NCBI GenBank assembly: GCA_031547885.1
Contig: JAVBRO010000037.1
Span: forward strand, 1-64,000
Length of the DNA: 64,000 nt
Direction of reading: 5' to 3'
From: UBA940 sp031547885
GTDB taxonomy: Bacteria > Bacteroidota > Bacteroidia > Bacteroidales > Rikenellaceae
Program-made: the position numbers and the translations under genes
Notes under the pieces: generated by a model
Database searches by the model: none
What the model was told of the DNA's origin: nothing
The model's input: the letters and a program-made list of their open reading frames with translations, nothing else
Shown here: positions 49,987 to 57,902 of the stretch, piece after piece
How positions within the stretch are numbered: position 1 is the stretch's first letter
Layout: each line of letters starts with the position of its first letter

Positions 49987-51450
49987 ATGAGAAATCTAAA
50001 CCAAAAACTCAGGAATTGCAGTCGTGTGGCTGCTGTAGGGGCCATACTTGCAGCGGGAGCCCTCGTGCCGCAAAAGAGCCAGGCACAGAAACAACAGGCC
50101 AATACCAGGCCTAATATCGTTTTTATTCTGATGGATAATCTGGGCTACGGCGAAGTGGGATGCTATGGCGGCGGAATTACGCGCGGAGCCCCTACTCCCA
50201 ACATCGATCGGCTGGCTTCCCAGGGAATGCGGTTTACGAACTTCAATGTCGAGGCGCAATGCACCCCGAGCCGCTCGGCCATCATGACAGGGCGATTTTC
50301 GATACGCTCGGGTACCCATTCGATCCCTATAGGCGGCGGCGAGGAAGGGCTTACGCAGTGGGAAGTCACCATAGCCGAGGTGCTCTCTTCGGCCGGTTAT
50401 GCCACGGCGCATTACGGCAAGTGGCATCTGGGAAGCGAAGAGGGACGGCTGCCGACATCCCAGGGATTCGACGAGTGGTACGGCATTCCGCGCACCACCG
50501 ACGAGGCGTTCTGGCCCGAAAACCCTCAGGCCAAAGCCGAAAACATTCCCATGACGCATATCATGGAGGGAAAGAAAGGCGAAAAGAGCCGCGAACTCGA
50601 GGTCTATGATTTCGAGCAGCGCGCGCTGATCGACCAGAAGATCACCGACCGGACGGTCGACTTCATGCAGCGCAGCGTACAGGCCGGCAAACCTTTCTAC
50701 GCTTATGTGCCTTACACGCTCGTGCATTTTCCGACGATACCCAATCCGAAATTCGCTGGCCAAACAGGCTACGGTGACTTCTCAGATGCACTGGCCGAGA
50801 TGGACGCGCATGTGGGCGAATTGATGGATGCCGTGGATAAACTGGGTATTGCCGACAACACCGTCTTTATTTTCACGAGCGACAACGGCCCTGAGGCCAC
50901 ATGGCCCTGGCAGGGATCGGCCGGTCCGTGGCGCGGCTACTATTTTACACATATGGAAGGGTCGTTGCGGGTGCCGTTCATTGTCCGCTGGCCCGGAAAG
51001 ATCCCTGCGGGGCGCGTGAGCAACGGGATAGTGCACGAAGTCGATACATACACCACCATCGCTAAAATCGCAGGTGCGAAAATTCCTGCGGACCGCGCCA
51101 TCGACGGTGTGGACCAGAGCGGCCTTCTGTCGGGCCAAACCGACAAATCGGCGCGCGAAGGATTTCCGGTATATGTGGCGGACCGTCTGGAAGCCGTCAA
51201 GTGGAAAAACTGGAAGGTGGTCTTCTACGACGAACAGCGCGACTGGTGGACTCCGCCCGCAAAACTCGGAGTGCCCAAAGCCTTCGACCTGATAACCGAT
51301 CCCAAAGAGGAATACCCGCAAACCGGCCTCAGAAACAGTTGGAATGCCGAGCCTGCGATGAAAATAGTGTCGGATTTCGAAAAGAGCCTCGTGCAATATC
51401 CGCCGATACCTGCCGGAACCCCCGACCCGTACAAACCGAATAACAAATAA
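49987..51450 (+). CDS. Secreted arylsulfatase
   Basis: A 487-residue sulfatase. The signal peptide (RVAAVGAILAAGALVPQKSQAQ) favours the ATG at 49987; an earlier ATG at 49954 adds 11 residues. Catalytic segments are NIVFILMDNLGYGEVG (metal ligands), CTPSRSAIMTG with C92 as the formylglycine precursor, HYGKWHLG, and FTSDNGPE. The Cys type needs an FGE or anSME-like maturase, not seen here. It removes sulfate esters in the periplasm, from host mucin or other substrates. The next genes encode an outer-membrane barrel and a DUF1254/1214 lipoprotein, so a small substrate may pass through this set. Confidence 0.85.
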   Translation: MRNLNQKLRNCSRVAAVGAILAAGALVPQKSQAQKQQANTRPNIVFILMDNLGYGEVGCYGGGITRGAPTPNIDRLASQGMRFTNFNVEAQCTPSRSAIMTGRFSIRSGTHSIPIGGGEEGLTQWEVTIAEVLSSAGYATAHYGKWHLGSEEGRLPTSQGFDEWYGIPRTTDEAFWPENPQAKAENIPMTHIMEGKKGEKSRELEVYDFEQRALIDQKITDRTVDFMQRSVQAGKPFYAYVPYTLVHFPTIPNPKFAGQTGYGDFSDALAEMDAHVGELMDAVDKLGIADNTVFIFTSDNGPEATWPWQGSAGPWRGYYFTHMEGSLRVPFIVRWPGKIPAGRVSNGIVHEVDTYTTIAKIAGAKIPADRAIDGVDQSGLLSGQTDKSAREGFPVYVADRLEAVKWKNWKVVFYDEQRDWWTPPAKLGVPKAFDLITDPKEEYPQTGLRNSWNAEPAMKIVSDFEKSLVQYPPIPAGTPDPYKPNNK

Positions 51451-51460
51451 CATTAAAAAC

Positions 51461-52399
51461 ATGAAAAAGAATATATTATATCTGCTGTTGCTGCTCCCTG
51501 CCCTGCTCTACTGTACCGACGGTAAGGCTCAGTTGAAGGGCGATCACCTGTTGGGCGACTACGGTCTCGAAGCGGGAACACAGCCCCCGCCTTCGATCGT
51601 CGTTTCGCTGCCGCTCTACTGGTACAGGGCCGATAAACTGGTTGATAACGGCGGCGATGCGGTCGGCAGCGACCTCGATGTCGGGGCCTTCCTGGAAGGG
51701 ATCGGCGGAAGTTTCGTGACAAATCTCAAAATACTCGGGGCGAACTACGGGGCTTCTCTGCTGTTCTGTTTTGCCACCAATAAGCTGGAAGGCAACCTTG
51801 TCGATTCGCAAACCTCTTTTACCTTCAGCGACACCTACGTCCAGCCGCTTCAGCTGGGATGGCACCTGAAAAGGGCCGACTTTACTTTCGGATATGCCCT
51901 TTACATGCCTACCGGAAGTTATAAAAGCGGCGGCGACAACAACAGCGGGCTCGGTATGTGGACGAATGAATTTTCGGCCGGCACGACCGTCTATTTCGAT
52001 AAAAAGAAATCCTTCAATTTCTCCACCGTTCTATTTTATGAGCTTCACAGTAAAAAGCGTGGTACTGACACAAAGGTCGGCGATATCCTTACCCTCGAAG
52101 GCGGCATTGGTAAAAGTTTCTTCCCGAAAGTGACCAAAGACCGTCTTCCTATGCCGATCGGCATAGGAGCGGTATATTACGCCCAGTTCAAGGTGACTGA
52201 CGACAGGATCGCTCTCGGCGATAAACGCTTCTCGGGCGACCGCGACCGCATCTACGGGCTCGGAGTCGAAGCCAATATCCTTTATCCCAAGACCAAAACC
52301 GCATTGAGTTTCCGATGGCTCGGTGAAATGGGCGCGAGGAACCGCTTCCAGGGAAACACATTCCTGGTTACGATCAACCAATTCCTGAAGCTTTATTAA
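51461..52399 (+). CDS. Outer-membrane barrel, SphA/Phenol_MetA_deg family
   Basis: A 312-residue protein with a signal peptide (MKKNILYLLLLLPALLYCTDGKAQ) and amphipathic strands typical of a 12-stranded barrel, ending in an aromatic residue (NQFLKLY). The pattern PPSIVVSLPLYWYRADKLVD, GYALYMPTGSY, EFSAGTTVYFDKKKSFNFST and GVEANILYPKTKTALSFRW fits the MetA-pathway/SphA outer-membrane family, which takes up hydrophobic compounds. It begins 10 nt after the sulfatase stop, so they share an operon. Substrate is unknown. Confidence 0.7.
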   Translation: MKKNILYLLLLLPALLYCTDGKAQLKGDHLLGDYGLEAGTQPPPSIVVSLPLYWYRADKLVDNGGDAVGSDLDVGAFLEGIGGSFVTNLKILGANYGASLLFCFATNKLEGNLVDSQTSFTFSDTYVQPLQLGWHLKRADFTFGYALYMPTGSYKSGGDNNSGLGMWTNEFSAGTTVYFDKKKSFNFSTVLFYELHSKKRGTDTKVGDILTLEGGIGKSFFPKVTKDRLPMPIGIGAVYYAQFKVTDDRIALGDKRFSGDRDRIYGLGVEANILYPKTKTALSFRWLGEMGARNRFQGNTFLVTINQFLKLY

Positions 52400-52437
52400 T
52401 AAAAGCAGGCTATGTCTTTAAATTCAGCATATTACAA

Positions 52438-52469
52438 GGCCGGATGCCACTGAGGTGTCCGGCTTTTTT
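52438..52469 (+). terminator. Intrinsic terminator after the barrel gene
   Basis: A 10-bp stem (GCCGGATGCC / GGTGTCCGGC) with a 5-nt loop followed by TTTTTTG. Confidence 0.8.
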
Positions 52470-52569
52470 GCTGAAATACGGTTTGTCGTAGCTGTGGTAT
52501 CATTAAGGAATGAGATTTGTACGGGTACATGCGAATACGATGAAAAAACAATTTAAACAGCTCATTATC

Positions 52570-54051
52570 ATGAAATCAAGATTACAATTACCGGCGTTGT
52601 TGTTTACAACCGCCCTGCTGCTCGCCTCGTGCGGCAGCCAACCGAAACAACCGGTTGCGCAATCCGATACCGGAACCTCTTACGAATTCGTGAACGGTTA
52701 TCCGACCGAAGCGACCGTCAAACAGGCCTATGACGATGCAGACCTGGTCCGCGCCATACAGACCTATAAATTCTTCTACCCCACTGTTTCCGGCGAGGCG
52801 ATCCTCGAAGGAAACCTGGCTGTCGGCGTCAAGCCCAACACCATATCGGGGACTCTCGACACGAAACCCCTGCAGATAGGTTACACGCTCAATTCCGATA
52901 CGCCTTACGGTCCGTTGCTGCTCGACCTGTCGAACGGTCCGCTGGTGGTAGAACTGCAGGCCGGACCGCTTATCGTGGTGGCGATGGACGTCAACCAGCG
53001 CTGGGTGGCCGACATGGGCATCCCCGGTCCCGATGCAGGCAAGGGCGGCAAGCACCTGATCCTGCCTCCGGGTTATACCGGCAAGGTTCCTGCGTCAGGT
53101 TACTATATCTGGCACTCTTCATCCAATAACCTTACTGTCGGCATCCGCTCGCTGCCGGCAGGCGGCGACGTTCCGTCGGCCATGGAACGCATCAAGACAG
53201 TGAAACTCTATGCATTCGATGCCAAAACCCAGGCGGCTCCGCTGCAGTGGCTGGAGCTGACAGGAAAATCCCAGGATACGACCCCGCTCAAATGGGAAAC
53301 GAACATAGAGTTCTGGGAAGTGCTGGCTAAAGTGATAGACCGCGAACCGGTCGTCGACCTTTACCGCGCTTACTACGGCGAACTGGCGGTGCTGGGCATT
53401 GTCAAGGGCAAGACATTCAATCCCGACGCCCGCATGAAAGGAATTCTGGAAAAGGCGGCCGTTACGGCCAACGGCCAGATGCGCGTGCAGTCGTTCGCCG
53501 ACCGCCGTCCCGACCGCGTGGTGTGGAAAGACCGCCAGTGGGAATGGGTGGGCCTGCGTCCCGAGAACGGCGACTTCAACGCCCCCTCGTACATCGACCT
53601 GGATGCCCGCGAAGTGTGGTTCTACCAGGCTATCGGCGCGTCGCCCGCCATGTTCCGCCGCCAGGCCGGCCAGGGTTCGCTCTATTGGCTGGGCACGCGC
53701 GACAACACCGGCGCTTTCATCGACGGCGCAAAGACATACAAACTGACCGTTCCGCAGCCGGTTCCGGCAGGCCTGTTCTGGTCGGTGACCGTTTATGACA
53801 CCGATACGCGCAGCCAGGTTGATACCGATCAGGGTTATGCGGCGCTGCGTTCGATGTTCGAACTGAAGGATTTTGCCGGACAGCCCTCCGTGGATCTCTA
53901 TTTCGGGCCGAAAGCCCCCGCAGGGAAAGAAAAGCAATGGATCAAGACAATCCCCGGCAAGGGTTGGTTCGTATATCTCCGCATATACGGCCCGCAGGAT
54001 GCCGCTTTCAACGGCACCTGGAAACCGGGAGATTTCGAGGAAGTGAAATAA
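52570..54051 (+). CDS. DUF1254/DUF1214 lipoprotein
   Basis: A 493-residue lipoprotein from the ATG at 52570 (signal LLFTTALLLASCGSQ, Cys at residue 20); an ATG at 52510 adds 20 residues. DUF1254 features are AIQTYKFFYPTVSGEAI, NSDTPYGPLLLDLSNGPLVVEL and RWVADMGIPG; DUF1214 features are GLFWSVTVYDTDTRSQVDTDQGYAAL and PGKGWFVYLRIYGP. The two-domain protein resembles surface or periplasmic proteins of unknown enzymatic role. It is closed by its own terminator and may be co-regulated with the sulfatase/barrel pair. Confidence 0.8.
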   Translation: MKSRLQLPALLFTTALLLASCGSQPKQPVAQSDTGTSYEFVNGYPTEATVKQAYDDADLVRAIQTYKFFYPTVSGEAILEGNLAVGVKPNTISGTLDTKPLQIGYTLNSDTPYGPLLLDLSNGPLVVELQAGPLIVVAMDVNQRWVADMGIPGPDAGKGGKHLILPPGYTGKVPASGYYIWHSSSNNLTVGIRSLPAGGDVPSAMERIKTVKLYAFDAKTQAAPLQWLELTGKSQDTTPLKWETNIEFWEVLAKVIDREPVVDLYRAYYGELAVLGIVKGKTFNPDARMKGILEKAAVTANGQMRVQSFADRRPDRVVWKDRQWEWVGLRPENGDFNAPSYIDLDAREVWFYQAIGASPAMFRRQAGQGSLYWLGTRDNTGAFIDGAKTYKLTVPQPVPAGLFWSVTVYDTDTRSQVDTDQGYAALRSMFELKDFAGQPSVDLYFGPKAPAGKEKQWIKTIPGKGWFVYLRIYGPQDAAFNGTWKPGDFEEVK

Positions 54052-54072
54052 AAAGCCATACAGGTAGTTTTG

Positions 54073-54110
54073 GACGGGGTCCCCATCGCGGCGGGTCCCG
54101 TCTCTTTTTT
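54073..54110 (+). terminator. Intrinsic terminator after the DUF1254 gene
   Basis: Stem GACGGGGTCC / GGGTCCCGTC (with G-T pairs), then TCTTTTTTTG. Confidence 0.8.
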
Positions 54111-54254
54111 TGCAGCGCCCGGCCGCTTCCCCGGCGCAAAACAGTTCCATTGTGCGGTTAAAGTGTCCTGTTTGTAGGATCGCTGCAATTTTTCTGTCCG
54201 TTATCCGTCGTTATAATTGAACGCCTTCCGCAAACGGGGCGTTCCCCGGCGATT

Positions 54255-55058
54255 ATGAAGAAGATGTTTTTACCGTGCATTGCGGCGCTGTCGGCCTTTA
54301 CGGCGTGCGGCATGTTCGAATACCACCCCTACGAAGTGAATATCGAATACCGCGATATCAACGCGAAAGCGATACGGCAGATCGAAGAAAAATGCGCCGG
54401 AAAGGAGACCGTCCGATTCGTCTGGATGGGCGACACGCAGAGGTGGTACGACGAGACCGAAGCGATGGTCCGGAGCATCAACGCGCGCCCGGACGTCGAT
54501 TTCGTCATCCACGGCGGCGACATCTCCGATTTCGGAATGAACCGCGAGTTCGACGCCGTCCACGAGCGGATGCGGCGTCTCGATGTCCCTTACGCGGCGC
54601 TGATCGGCAACCACGACCTGCTGGGCAACGGACTGGATGTTTTCGAGGGGATGTACGGCCCGCTGAACTATTCTTTTATAGCGGGCGGCGTCAAGTTCGT
54701 CTGCCTCAATACCAACTCGCTGGAGTTCGACTATTCGGAGCCGGTGCCCGATTTCGATTTCATGCGCCGGGAGATGGGCGACACGGATGAAAGAGAGTAC
54801 GATTCCACGATAGTCGTCATTCACGCCCCGCCCCTCGGCGATCAGTTCGACAACAACGTGGCCAATGTTTTCCAGTATTACGTGAAGGGGATGAAGGATC
54901 TGCGCTTCTGTCTGCACGCCCACAACCACCGCCTCGAGGTGAACGACCTTTTCGGCGACGGCGTGCTCTATTACGGCTGCGACGCCGTGAAGAACCGCAG
55001 CTACATGCTGTTCACCGTTTCCGCCGACAAATATGAATATGAGGTCGTATATTTTTAG
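54255..55058 (+). CDS. Metallophosphoesterase lipoprotein
   Basis: A 267-residue calcineurin-like enzyme with a lipoprotein signal (LPCIAALSAFTACG). Metal motifs are WMGDTQRW (GDT), IHGGDISDFG (GGD), ALIGNHDLLG (GNHD), VVIHAPPLGD (H) and CLHAHNHRLE (HxHxH). It hydrolyses phosphoesters at the cell envelope. It overlaps the next gene by 26 bp, so the pair is translationally coupled. Confidence 0.85.
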   Translation: MKKMFLPCIAALSAFTACGMFEYHPYEVNIEYRDINAKAIRQIEEKCAGKETVRFVWMGDTQRWYDETEAMVRSINARPDVDFVIHGGDISDFGMNREFDAVHERMRRLDVPYAALIGNHDLLGNGLDVFEGMYGPLNYSFIAGGVKFVCLNTNSLEFDYSEPVPDFDFMRREMGDTDEREYDSTIVVIHAPPLGDQFDNNVANVFQYYVKGMKDLRFCLHAHNHRLEVNDLFGDGVLYYGCDAVKNRSYMLFTVSADKYEYEVVYF

Positions 55059-55725
55059 GGCGGCTTTGCTCTTTGTTCTGGTGTGCGGTGCCGGTGCGGT
55101 GTCGGCATCCTCTCCCGTGGTTCCGGAAACAGCGCCGGCGGCCTCGGAGACGGCGTCAAAGCCCGCGACCCGCCAGGAGAGGAGTATGGAGAGGCGCACC
55201 CGGGCGTGGAATTCGCTTATCCCGCGCTACTCGAAAGTGCAGTACGCGGGTGGTATGGGGATGATTTCAGCGGGGCCGGGATGGGACTACGGGCGGAAAC
55301 GGCAGTGGGAGACCGAGGTGTTTGTCGGCATCCTCCCTAAATTCTCCGGCGGCCGCACCACGGCCACGCTCACTCTGAAACAGAATTACACCCCGTGGAG
55401 CATACCGCTCGGCGGCGGTTTCGCTTTCGAGCCTTTCGAGACCGGGATATACGTGAACAAGGTGCTGTCGAGAAACTTCTGGGGGCGCGAACCCGAAAAA
55501 TACGGGGGTAAATATTACAAGTTCATGACCAACACGCGGCTCAACTTCTGCGTCGGGCAGAGGTGGAAAATGGATATGAATGAACGTTCGAGCATACGGT
55601 CGATGTCGTTTTTCTACGAGGTCAGCTCCAACGACCTGTACATCATCAGCAAGGTGAACAACAAGACCCTGAAACCGTCCGAATACCTCGTATTCTCCGT
55701 CGGTCTCAGATTCCAGTTCCTTTAG
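55033..55725 (+). CDS. Exported beta-barrel-like envelope protein
   Basis: A 230-residue protein with a signal peptide (YIFRAALLFVLVCGAGAVSAS), an Ala/Glu/Thr-rich linker and then alternating strands ending in LVFSVGLRFQFL, with the aromatic end of an outer-membrane barrel. It is coupled to the phosphoesterase gene. Possible starts are 55033 and 55039. No family was identified; an outer-membrane or envelope role is inferred. Confidence 0.65.
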   Translation: MNMRSYIFRAALLFVLVCGAGAVSASSPVVPETAPAASETASKPATRQERSMERRTRAWNSLIPRYSKVQYAGGMGMISAGPGWDYGRKRQWETEVFVGILPKFSGGRTTATLTLKQNYTPWSIPLGGGFAFEPFETGIYVNKVLSRNFWGREPEKYGGKYYKFMTNTRLNFCVGQRWKMDMNERSSIRSMSFFYEVSSNDLYIISKVNNKTLKPSEYLVFSVGLRFQFL

Positions 55726-55758
55726 TTTTGTTATTTTTAAAAATTTGAGTCAAATATT

Positions 55759-55788
55759 TTTGCGTTTATAAAATATTTCATAACTTTA
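55759..55788 (+). promoter_or_regulatory. Promoter with -33 and -7 boxes for the small membrane gene
   Basis: TTTG at 55759-55762 and TAACTTTA at 55781-55788 with an 18-nt gap, 13 nt before the ATG at 55802. Confidence 0.6.
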
Positions 55789-55801
55789 GGTGGTTCCTAA
55801 C

Positions 55802-56080
55802 ATGAAAAACCTAAACGCTATGAAAAAGGGTTCCGGCGGTATAGACAGGTTTGAAGAGAGGGGCATCCTGAATGCGGGCCGCACGCAGATCGGAAAAGCC
55901 GGGATGCACTGCGCAGGGACAGCGGATATGGACGGGGAGCTTCCGTTCGAGGATATCATCGCCATCCGCAGGGTGGACCGCGAAATGCGCGAAGAGGCGA
56001 AACGCCGCATGGTATGGGCCGCGATCGTTTTCTTGGTCGTATCGATTCTTCTGGCAGCGGCGCTGGTGGCTTTTACTTAA
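55802..56080 (+). CDS. Small membrane protein
   Basis: A 92-residue protein. The first 65 residues are charged (GIDRFEERGILNAGRTQIGK, RVDREMREEAKRRMVW) and a single helix (AAIVFLVVSILLAAALVAF) lies at the C-terminus, so it is a tail-anchored type. No family was recognised. It is preceded by a good Bacteroidetes promoter. A 114-bp AT-rich gap follows. Confidence 0.55.
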   Translation: MKNLNAMKKGSGGIDRFEERGILNAGRTQIGKAGMHCAGTADMDGELPFEDIIAIRRVDREMREEAKRRMVWAAIVFLVVSILLAAALVAFT

Positions 56081-56193
56081 TTACGAATTAAAAATTACGA
56101 ATTACGAAGTTTTTGCTCTTGAGGCTAGATGCCCCGCAGGGTTATGTAGTTTTAGCTTAAAACACACCCCGCCTTAACGAATGGGTAAAAAAC

Positions 56194-56221
56194 AGGCAGG
56201 CTCCCTTAAAGGAGCCTGCCT
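56194..56221 (-). terminator. Intrinsic terminator for the minus-strand phosphoesterase gene
   Basis: Perfect 11-bp stem (AGGCAGGCTCC / GGAGCCTGCCT); on the minus strand it is followed by GTTTTTTAC. It could also stop plus-strand transcription. Confidence 0.8.
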
Positions 56222-56244
56222 TCGTTTTAAGATCCCGGCCGGGG

Positions 56245-57405
56245 TTACAGGTCGATCCGGTGTTTTACATTGCCGTCGGTGTCATAGGCTGTCAGGGTCA
56301 GTTTGCCGCCCTGTTTTTCCAGCACCAGCATCGCGGCGGTGTCGAGCCTGTTGCCTCCGCCGACCAGCACCGGGAAAGGATTGCCCGCCTCGCTGCCTGC
56401 GGGATGGTATGCGAGCCTGTGCGTGTGGCCGTTGATGCAGATGTCGAAAGGAGCTTTCGCGAGAATCCCGCCCCACAGCTCCAGGCACGGATTGTATTTG
56501 TCGTCCGAACCGTAGATCGGAATGTGGTGTATCAGCACGCGACGCCCGGCTTTGCGGAACTCCTTGCTTTTCAGCTCGGTTTTGAGGAATTCGGCCTGGT
56601 CGCGGCGCAGCCCCTCGAAGTCGTTGAGGCCGTAATATACCGGCGTGTCGTCGGGCTTGTCCTCGCCGCAGTCGAGCATCACGAAACGGGTGTCGCCCCA
56701 ACTGAACGCTCCGTAGGTCTTGTCGCCCGGGTAGTCGAGCAGCCCGCGCAGCTCTATCGAGTAGGCGTTGCGGATCTCGTGGTTGCCGCGCAGGTAGAAG
56801 GTCGGGACACGTTCGGCGCGCGCACCTTCGTTCAGGTACGACAGGAAACCGACGGTCTGCTCCTCGTCGCGCGGGTCGTCGATGCAGTCGCCGTTGAAGA
56901 AGACGAAGTCATAGCGCATGGTGTCGAGCATGGCCGAGAACCTGTCTACTATATCATTCTTCTTGTGTATGTCGTTGAAGACCACCGCCGTGAAGTCCCT
57001 GTCGGCGGGCGACGGCATGCGGAAGGTGTAGGTATCGGAATAGACCGTCGGCCCGAACTCTTTCCTGTAGGCCTCGTAGAGGGTTATCTCGCGCGAGCAG
57101 ACGCGGTATGAATATGTTTTCCCGGGTTCGAGGCCGTCGAGCCGGATCTTCTGGTGCGTGTTGTTGCATATCATCTGCCCGTCCACATAACGCGCTTTCT
57201 TATGGTCGAGCGCTCCGTTCTCGCCGTATTCGACCCATCCTTCCACGGGGACGTTGGTTATCCACATGACGGTGATGCCGTCTCCGGTCGGGTTTTGCAG
57301 GTATGGTTTGGTGCGGAACACCTCGTTTTCGGGTACCTGGGCCATTGCGGTTCCGGCCCAGAGGCATAACATAATAAACAGGGCGGTGATCTTCGGGTTT
57401 TTCAT
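56245..57405 (-). CDS. Purple-acid-phosphatase-like exported phosphoesterase
   Basis: A 386-residue exported enzyme (signal ITALFIMLCLWAGTAMAQ; start at 57405). An N-terminal Ig/FN3-like domain (DGITVMWITNVPVEGWVEYG; GLEPGKTYSYRV) precedes a calcineurin-like domain with FNDIHKKND, FFNGDCID (GD), YLRGNHEIRN (GNHE), VLIHHIPIYG (H) and CINGHTHRLAY (GHTH). This two-domain build is that of purple acid phosphatases and related phosphodiesterases. It hydrolyses phosphoesters in the periplasm. A terminator follows. Confidence 0.85.
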   Translation of the reverse strand: MKNPKITALFIMLCLWAGTAMAQVPENEVFRTKPYLQNPTGDGITVMWITNVPVEGWVEYGENGALDHKKARYVDGQMICNNTHQKIRLDGLEPGKTYSYRVCSREITLYEAYRKEFGPTVYSDTYTFRMPSPADRDFTAVVFNDIHKKNDIVDRFSAMLDTMRYDFVFFNGDCIDDPRDEEQTVGFLSYLNEGARAERVPTFYLRGNHEIRNAYSIELRGLLDYPGDKTYGAFSWGDTRFVMLDCGEDKPDDTPVYYGLNDFEGLRRDQAEFLKTELKSKEFRKAGRRVLIHHIPIYGSDDKYNPCLELWGGILAKAPFDICINGHTHRLAYHPAGSEAGNPFPVLVGGGNRLDTAAMLVLEKQGGKLTLTAYDTDGNVKHRIDL

Positions 57406-57452
57406 AAGGTCTGATGAGTTTTGCACAAAGTTAAAATAATCCGGGGGAATGC

Positions 57453-57460
57453 TATCTTTG
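57453..57460 (+). promoter_or_regulatory. -7 element for the alkyltransferase-like gene
   Basis: TATCTTTG, an exact TAnnTTTG, 19 nt before the ATG at 57480. It lies divergent to the phosphoesterase gene start. Confidence 0.65.
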
Positions 57461-57479
57461 TACGACGGATAAAATTTGT

Positions 57480-57815
57480 ATGGTGGAAAAAGAAGAACGG
57501 TTGGGATTGCAGCAGGCGGTTTACGATATAGTCAGGCTGGTGCCGCGTGGACGGGCCACGAGCTATGCGGCCATTGCGCGCGCGGCGGGTTATCCGTCGC
57601 ATTCGCGCCTGGTGGGCCGCATGATGGCCGGATGCAGCGACGATGGGGTCCCTGCCCACCGCGTCGTGAACAGCCAGGGAGTGCTTTCCGGCAGGGCCGC
57701 TTTTGGTGCGCCCGACAGGATGCAGTCGCTCCTCGAAGCCGAAGGGATCGAGGTTGCTAACCACCGCATAAAGAGCTGGAAACGGGTTTTCTGGAATCCT
57801 ATCGACGAAATTTGA
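57480..57815 (+). CDS. Alkyltransferase-like protein (ATL), no catalytic cysteine
   Basis: A 111-residue protein of the O6-alkylguanine-DNA alkyltransferase C-terminal domain: RGRATSYAAIARAAG (helix-turn-helix, with the arginine-finger region) and SRLVGRMMAGC. The active-site motif that should be PCHRV reads VPAHRVVNSQG with A59, so it cannot accept an alkyl group. ATL proteins bind alkylated guanines and hand them to nucleotide excision repair. Most ATLs have Trp or Ala in this place. Full length for the group. Confidence 0.85.
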   Translation: MVEKEERLGLQQAVYDIVRLVPRGRATSYAAIARAAGYPSHSRLVGRMMAGCSDDGVPAHRVVNSQGVLSGRAAFGAPDRMQSLLEAEGIEVANHRIKSWKRVFWNPIDEI

Positions 57816-57849
57816 GGTTTTCCCCTTGCGCGTTTAGGGTATAATTTAT

Positions 57850-57857
57850 TATATTTG
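57850..57857 (+). promoter_or_regulatory. -7 element for the DUF4954 gene
   Basis: TATATTTG, an exact TAnnTTTG, 45 nt before the ATG at 57903. Confidence 0.55.
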
Positions 57858-57902
57858 TCACCGGCGGCCATCCCCCCTAAACCAATAGCGCCGCACCCCT
57901 AT

